From Scleromitrula shiraiana (lineage: Eukaryota > Ascomycota > Leotiomycetes > Helotiales > Sclerotiniaceae), in assembly GCA_028455995.1 (NCBI GenBank), contig JABELC010000014.1, positions 930,001 to 994,000 of the forward strand: a DNA stretch of 64,000 bases, written 5' to 3'. Under the pieces are notes generated by a model that saw nothing but the letters and a program-made list of their open reading frames with translations, was not told the DNA's origin and searched no databases. Both the position numbers and the translations under genes were made by a program. Below, piece after piece: positions 57,667 through 64,000 of this stretch (within the stretch, counting starts at the first letter, position 1; the number at the start of each line of letters is the position of its first letter).

Positions 57667-60078
57667 TTGATGTGGATGATTTTTGTTGAATTGAGTTGGG
57701 GGTGAGGGTTTTGGGTTGTGGGTTGTGGGTTGTGGGTGAGGGTTAGGGGTGTGGATGGCATGTGTGTATTGATGGTATGAATGAGATGCATGCATAAGAA
57801 TAAGAATAAAAATAAGAATAACAATAACAATAGGAATAGGGCGAATAAGTAACTAAATAAGTATTTGAAGATTGGAGATTGGAGATTGTCGAAAAGCCTG
57901 GCGAATGAAAATTTTGGGGAATGGAGTGTTCAGTTTTAGGTATTGCATTATTAGGTTTTGCATTGCATGGCATAGTATTGCATGGCATTGCATGGCATAG
58001 TATAGTATTGCATAGCGGGGATGCATAAAATTGCGCTGCGTGGCGGAAAGTAGAATAGAATAGAATAGAATAGAATAGCGTATGGGATATGGGATATGCG
58101 ATATGCGATGGAGAGATGAGAAGAGAGGGTGAGATGAGATGAGAAGAGAAGAGATGAGATAGTTACATAGATGAATATATCCCTCCCTCCCTACCTACCT
58201 ATCTATCTATCTACCTATCTATTTATTTAAAATTTCTATAATCCCTCCTTTTTCGTAATCGTGAGAGTTTAATTGTCTAGTTGGGAGGATGTAATTTTGG
58301 GTTTTATTCGTTGTATTGATTGATTAGATTAGATTAAATTTGTAGAGTGAATATGTGAAGATGTGAATATGTGAAGAATGTGAATATGTGAAGAATGTGA
58401 ATATGGGGGGTTGGGGGGTTGGGAAATAGCATGGGATGGGATGGCATGGGATGGGATAGTATGGGATAGTTGGTTTTGGGATGTTGACTCTGGGTTAGGG
58501 TGGATTATGTATGGTATGTATGGTATGTATGGTATGTTTATAGAATAGAAGAACGGGGGATGGAATGGAATGGAATGGAAGGGAAGGGGGAGTGGAGGGG
58601 GGTATTGGGGGGGATATAGAATTGGCATTTGGATTTGGGATTGGATTTGGATTTGGATTGTTAGATGAGATGGATAGATGGGATGGGTAGATGGATGGAT
58701 AGATGAATAGATGAATAGATGAATAGATGAATAGATGAATAGATGAATAGATGAATAGATGAATAGATGAATAGATGAATAGATGAATAGGAAGAAAATA
58801 GATTTGGGGTTTATTCTGTATGATCAGGATTGGATTGGATTTGATTCGATTGGATAAAATAGATATGAGTTTTTTATATGTTATATATAGCTGGGTTATA
58901 AATTTCGAGTTTATAAGGGCTTAGGTATAGTAGTATTGTAATTCTTGATAAGAATATAGTGTGGATTTGATAGGATAGGATGAGATGAGATGAGATGAGA
59001 TGAAATAAAATAGAAAGTAATGAAGTTTAAAAGAGAATAGAGCGGGAGGTAAAATGGATAAGTAGATGGTGATATTGAGTTTGAATTGGATGGAGATAGG
59101 TAGCCAGGTAGGTAGATATATGTGAATCATTGAACCAAATTGGATACTTGAATGTGATTATGAATAATCATAGTGATGGATTATACTGAAATAATTTATA
59201 TTAAATTCTATAGACAGATGGAGGGAATAGGGGAGCGAGGACTGGTGAAGAGGTACACATTCAAGTCGGGCTTTATATACACACGTAGCTACTTTAGCTT
59301 TGATTTCTGACCTCTGGTCTCTGTTCAATCATAGGATTCAATATCGTACAATGTGATCTGATGTACATACTACTAATAACAAGAAAAGAAACATTTAGTT
59401 CAATACAAGGGAAATGAGTTAATTTGATTTGATCTGATTTCTTTCGCCGACTTGATCATATTAGATTTATATAAGGATGAATAGGGAAGAAAATCTTCAT
59501 TACTAGAATGAATGTAATTATCTATGGGACTTCAAAAGTCGGGTATTAATAAGTGGTATGGATGTGATAGATAATAGACATCAAATGGGAAAGAGATAAA
59601 GATGTGTATTTGAAAAGATAGAAAGAGGTGCTGTGTGGGTATACATGGTTTTGAGCTTAAAAGGGGGAAGGGGAAGCGGTGGGAGGGATTGAGGTTATTA
59701 ACTACTATGTAGGTGAATATTGATTGAAAGCTCGAGTAATCTAGCTAGGTAAGTCGTATATTAGGAAGGACATAGCATTTGATTCGAATTGTGAGCTATT
59801 GCTGAAGTAAAAGTTGTATGATTATAACTACAGCATGTAGCATCGTTATTATGGCATGTAACTTCATTTGTTAAGCACTTTGACATTGTATGCATAGGCT
59901 AAATGATTTAATAATATAATTTTGTATTGTCACTAGTAATGAAGGAAGACCAAACGACGTAAATAAGTATCAAATATGGAACTTCACACATCACCTCACC
60001 TCACTCCTCATCATTTCATATCAATTAAACCATCAAATCAACCACAAACAGATATCCATCCGATCATCAACTCCCCAC
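57667..60078. other. 3'-3' convergent region filled with microsatellites
   Basis: 2.4 kb without a supportable gene. Repeats include GGGTTGTG (57707-57735), AATAAGAATAA (57800-57835), GCATGGCAT units (57957-58010), GAATA (58055-58077), AAGATGTGAATATGTG units (58345-58405), GATGAATA units (listed separately) and GATGA (58978-59003). Nothing else recognised. Confidence 0.6.
58676..58792. repeat. GATGAATA 8-bp minisatellite
   Basis: About eleven consecutive ATAGATGA units, preceded by looser GGATGGATAG copies. Confidence 0.9.
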
Positions 60079-61390
60079 CTACATCAACACAACCGCAGCC
60101 CCCACCAAAACCGCCACCATCCCCCCCATCCCCATCCCCCCAACATCTTTCCTACCCTCATTCCCCACTGCACTCGTCCCCGTCGCTGCACTCGGCGCCG
60201 TCGTAGTCGCCACAATGCCGCTCGTAAACGGCGCACTCGCCGCACTGGTAGCCCCCGGGAATGCAATCGGCTGCGTCGTAGCCGTCGCATCCTTCACAAT
60301 ATCCGTATCGGCGGGATTAAGCACGTTGTTGATGATGTGCATGACGCCGTTGGAGACGAGGACGTCGGTTGTGATTACTTGAGCGGCGTTGACGAAGACT
60401 TTTTGGGATTCGACGGTTACGGTTAGGGAGTTGGTGGGGCCGGAGAGGGTGGGGAGGGATTCGTTTGTGAGGCCGCTGGTTAGGACGGTGGAGTAGCCGA
60501 CCTGTGGGGAAGTGGTGGGTTAGTTTATGTGTGGGGGTGTGTGGGTGCATGGAATACTTACGGTGCTGTTTAGGACGTGGTATTTGAGAATTGTACCGAG
60601 GTCAGCGGTGGAGAGAGAAGCAGCTGTGGTTCCGATTTTTTCAAATGCTTCATTTGTTGGTGCAAAGATGGTGACATCTGATAATGAATCGACAGCAGAT
60701 ACAAGGTTGGCTTTTGTGAGACCACCGGCTAATGAAGTAAGTTCGGAATCGATTGCTGTCATTGAGGGTGAAACAGGGATGGTTAGAACTGTATCCATGA
60801 TATGCATCACACCACCAGTGAATAAAAGATCCTTTACTTTTGTGTTAGATATGAGATAAATAGCTCATTAGAAGATAACTTACAGTTTGTTGTGTAGAAC
60901 TAGTCTCTTTTAATCCTGTTGTAACAACAGCTTTTGAACCGTCCAATGCAACTTGTACAACTTGACCACCAGTAACTTGAGTATAAGTTTGATTTGTCAA
61001 CAGAGTAGGGATAAATTGAGCATCTTTAGTAAACATGCTTGCTGGGAAAGTTCCATTCAGAACATGATATGAAAGTAGTGCTGCAACAACATCAGGTTGA
61101 CCTGCTGCTGCTTTATTGGCTGGTGATGCAAGAAATTTGGTGAAAGCTGCATTAGAAGGAGCAAGAATTGTAATTCCAGATGTTGTATTCGAAAGAGCAC
61201 GAACAAGTGCAGGTTGTTGACCAAGGAGCACTTAGGGGTTGTTAGCAAGAACAGAAATTAGATCATCGATAGAAAACTTACTAGAAAGGATAGAAAGAGT
61301 TCCGTTATTTTGAGCAATAACTTGTGATAATGACACTTCCGCAACGGCGCTGGTGGCCAGAAGCACCAATGATAGAAGTGAAGTATACAT
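60079..61390 (-). CDS. Fasciclin (FAS1) two-domain GPI-type surface protein
   Basis: Four exons on the minus strand: 61282-61390, 60884-61230, 60562-60831 and 60079-60501, giving 382 residues. Signal peptide 1-17 (MYTSLLSLVLLATSAVA). FAS1 domain 1 covers about 20-165, with ITILAPSNAAFTKFL, YHVLNGT and the closing GGVMHIMDTVL. FAS1 domain 2 covers about 168-310, with VTIFAPTNEAFEKIG, KYHVLNST and SNGVMHIINNVL. A Thr/Ala/Ser-rich stretch and a hydrophobic Gly-rich tail (GGMVAVLVGAAVVLM) suggest a GPI anchor. FAS1 proteins act in cell adhesion at the surface or in the vacuole in fungi. The start at 61390 is the first ATG; the frame is open slightly upstream without another ATG. Confidence 0.9.
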
Positions 61391-63133
61391 GATAATGAAA
61401 TAAAGTGATAATAGGATCAACTATTACTCAACTGCTTGCGCTGCAAGGGAAGAAAGAAAAATTAATGGTTACTGAAAATATGATAAGATGATGGATCGGG
61501 TGAAGAGGATATAAGTAATACTGTAGGAACCCTTGGAAAAACGCAAAGCATAATTAGAAACGCCCACTGGGTCAGTATTACTACAATTACTTGCCCAAAT
61601 TTCAAGCTAGAAGACCTTGATGTATGAGAATATACTCTTGGAGGCATTAATCAGTACTTCGGCTGAAAATGAAGTTCACCAAATGCCGCATGGAGTTCAG
61701 TCAGGTTGAATTGAAGCTCGCACTAACTAATCAGCTTCGAAGAAACATCCGTGGGTATTGAGGAGTAGTAAATGAAAGCTTGAATTAAAATTTAAGGTTA
61801 TTTGATAGGTTGGAAGATATGAAACAGGGTATGAGCAGATCTCGAACGTGAACTATGATTGGCTGCATAAAACGTCCATGCCACTTCAAACATGAATGGA
61901 AACCGTTGAAACGCATATGGGGGAACTAGATTTGACTTGGGCTTTTTGATTTTGTGAATGATATAGGGAAAAAGAGGTTTGTGTTGCGATGAGTTAACTA
62001 CTTTGGTGGTAAGTCATATCCGTATTGTATACTAGTCTCGGATGCTGGGAAAGATTATCCTGGCATAGAGAGATCATATCAGACTACTGGTGTCAAATGA
62101 AAACTAGTCAGATCATGAGATTGAGTTCCTCTTGATATTGAACATGTGCCAGAGTATTAGAACCTGTACTGAATTAAATATCTCATGTTGAAGAGATCTA
62201 TCATCTCCTGGTAATAAGAATACATACATACCCTTGCCCGTCTTTATCAGTACCAAATTGAGTGTATGATTCACGTAAATCTTGCTCCATCCTTTCTTCG
62301 GATATTTGAAGATGACGAATCCAATCTATGGGCAACTGTGCAGCCAAGAGCGTGTAGGGCAGGGCCAAGATCGATCTAATAATTCCACAATGCCAATATC
62401 CCAAGGTAACATCTTCAAAGACAAAGAATGCACTTCGTGAAGGATTCGGAGCTCATGAAGAACTGTCCTATAGTTCAACCAAGTGGACTGACTAGTGCTC
62501 CATTTGAAAGTCCTTGAATGTGACAATGAGGATTAGATTCCTTATCGTGGGAAGTTCGCATTGACACCTATTAAATCAATGATTTGAATAACGTATGTTA
62601 TCGGATACCGGATACTACTGTATCTTTGACCTCAAGAAATATAGAAGACATGCGCCACTTCACTAGAAGGTCCAAAAGGCTCGATGTAAACGGCATTTGT
62701 TTGATGTACATCAAAGGCAATTCCTCTTCTCTTTGGTACAGAGAGAGAGGTTTTATTGCGAGGCTACTCCATACCCGCCATGATGGATGAAAAGTTCATT
62801 GATTTGTAATCAAACAGCAATATTCTCGAGTAAGTGCATAGAACAGAAAACTGGCGAGGACGCTTGGTAACTCTAGATGTTATTGACAATGAAGTTTGAA
62901 AGTTGTAAAAGTTCAATGGTAGACCACAGACTACTAAATAAGCTAAGACACTTGGTGGGACTGGTGAGATATGAGCTCTGCTTATTAAGCAAATATATGC
63001 TGTCACTAGGGGTTGCGCGCAAACGCGACAACTCTTAAATGTCAACAATTATTATTGATAATTTTAGAACTGCTACCAATTCAGCTGCACCTCCTTTACC
63101 TGCGCTCCAAATAAATCTCATGATTCTTACACT
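61391..63133. other. Divergent intergenic region
   Basis: 1.7 kb between the fasciclin and dynactin starts. Minus-strand frames at 62201-62526 have a protein-like composition (LPIDWIRHLQISEERMEQDLRESY) but are short, in two overlapping frames, and match no family I recognise; they may be remnants. Otherwise nothing is seen. Confidence 0.45.
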
Positions 63134-64000
63134 ATGTCTTTGTCTGACCTCAAAATCGGTCAGACTGTGGAGGTAGGAAATGGTGCTATAGGGATTATTC
63201 GTTACCTGGGTCAAACCCATTTCGCAGCCGGAGATTGGATAGGAGTCGAATTGGAAGATGGAGGTGGAAAAAACGATGGAAGTGTGCAGGGAGAAAGGTA
63301 CTTTGAGTGCGAGATGGGTTGTGGGATGTTTGTTCGCCCTGCAGCTATTACAATTATTGATCAACCTCTACCACCACCGAAAGCAGCTCCTCCAAAAAGA
63401 GCCGCGAGGCCGGTCAGTGTTGCTGGTCCAGCTGCGTCAAGAAGAACAAGTTCTGTACCGGATGTTACCGGTCAGAGAAGAAGTATAAATGCTGCAAGTC
63501 CAAGTCCTGCAACAAGGCGTTTATCTAGCATGCTACGTGTAGGTATATTGCTATTTATTAAATAACTATACTGATGTTTTACTTTAGTCTCCCACAAAAT
63601 CTCCTACCAAACAATTATACTCCGCAGGCACGTCAGTTGCATCAACGCCTCGCACCGGAACTCCTGTCACTTCTCGAGCGCCATCTGCGGGAGTTCCTAA
63701 AGTACGACAAGCTTCTGTATCGAATCGAACATCTATGGGACCTCCACCTCCACTCGCAGGACGAGGAAAGTTAATATCTAGTGGGAGTGGTGTTGGTACT
63801 AGACTAAGTGCCCCTGCAACTAAAACAACCGCGAATCGACAATCGTTGGCACCCAAACGGACTTTGCGACCCGGTACAGATCGTGTAGCCTCGGCGGCAA
63901 GTCAAATAAGTAGTGCTCAAATTAGTCAAGCAAGTGATAATAGTGGGCATGATGCAATTGATGAGGATAGGCTGGCGTCGCCCATGAGGAGTGATGCAGA
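63134..64000 (+). CDS. Dynactin p150-Glued, N-terminal part (3' end outside window)
   Basis: Exon 1 63134-63538, a 49-nt intron (GTAGGT ... ACTGAT ... TTTAG) and exon 2 from 63588 past the window end. The first ~75 residues are a CAP-Gly domain: VGNGAIGIIRYLGQTHFAAGDWIGVEL, the diagnostic GKNDG (45-49), then QGERYFECEMGCGMFVRP. A basic Ser/Thr/Pro-rich linker (PPKRAARP, SPTKSPTK, TPRTGTP) follows, as in p150-Glued, where it adds microtubule binding. p150-Glued links dynein to microtubules and cargo (ro-3 in Neurospora, NIP100 in yeast). Other CAP-Gly proteins (CLIP-170, tubulin cofactors) are possible, but the N-terminal domain and basic linker fit dynactin best. Confidence 0.82.

Noticed and set aside
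62201..62526. Minus-strand frames between the fasciclin and dynactin genes
   Set aside because: Two overlapping short frames without family similarity; mentioned only as possible remnants.
1..64000. CRISPR arrays, insertion sequences, prophage, intact transposons
   Set aside because: No spaced direct repeats with unique spacers, no transposase, integrase or reverse-transcriptase motifs seen; the tandem repeats are simple satellites.

Overview
The window looks like nuclear DNA of a filamentous ascomycete. Genes are cut by short GT-AG introns (mostly 49-130 nt) with CTAAC/CTGAC-like branch sites. Several families are typical of or common in fungi (2EXR, Zn2Cys6, secreted Ser/Thr/Pro-rich GPI-type proteins). 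Intergenic DNA is AT-rich and full of microsatellites, and one block is AT-rich enough to suggest repeat-induced point mutation. The protein style resembles Leotiomycetes such as the Sclerotiniaceae, but that placement is inference; nothing in the sequence names the species. No bacterial, plasmid, phage or CRISPR feature was seen.

Layout. 0-8 kb: 3' end of cytosolic leucyl-tRNA synthetase, a repeat-built GPI-type wall protein, a histidine-phosphatase (PGAM family) gene on the minus strand, and a poorly resolved membrane-protein gene that encloses a tRNA-like Pol III box pair. 8-18 kb: a protein with three Zn2Cys6-type clusters, a low-complexity protein with an NDFPPLG motif, and a BLOC-1 subunit 1-like protein. 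18.6-19.4 kb: a ~0.7 kb minisatellite. 19.6-21.5 kb: 6-phosphofructo-2-kinase/fructose-2,6-bisphosphatase (minus). 21.5-32 kb: an accessory-looking stretch with an intact 2EXR gene, a relic of a GMC oxidoreductase, a strongly AT-rich block, a second 2EXR gene broken by a stop codon, and an orphan secreted/membrane protein. 32-38 kb: housekeeping genes ctf8 (minus) and rps6 (plus), which share a 368-bp divergent promoter, and PRPP synthetase (minus). 38.3-51.2 kb: one very large minus-strand gene of seven exons encoding a 4184-residue HECT ubiquitin ligase of the Tom1/HUWE1 type. 54.2-57.7 kb: a Gyp5-like TBC Rab-GAP. 60.1-61.4 kb: a two-domain fasciclin GPI-type protein (minus). 63.1 kb to the end: the 5' part of dynactin p150-Glued.

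Exon-intron structures for the PGAM-family gene, zinc-cluster gene, PFKFB, the intact 2EXR gene, rps6, PRPP synthetase, tom1, gyp5-like and fasciclin genes were worked out by hand, and the summed exon lengths are divisible by three in every case. The genes do not form one pathway: this is ordinary mixed chromosome content, with vesicle/organelle traffic (BLOC-1-like, Rab-GAP, dynactin), primary metabolism (PFKFB, PRPP synthetase), translation (LeuRS, Rps6), chromosome cohesion (Ctf8) and ubiquitination (Tom1). I found no clear new multi-gene system. The most unusual items are the triple zinc-cluster protein, the tRNA-like element inside a probable intron, a stop-free 54-nt intron in the tom1 HECT domain, a symmetric exon coding the tom1 acidic tract, and the decayed 2EXR/GMC neighbourhood.
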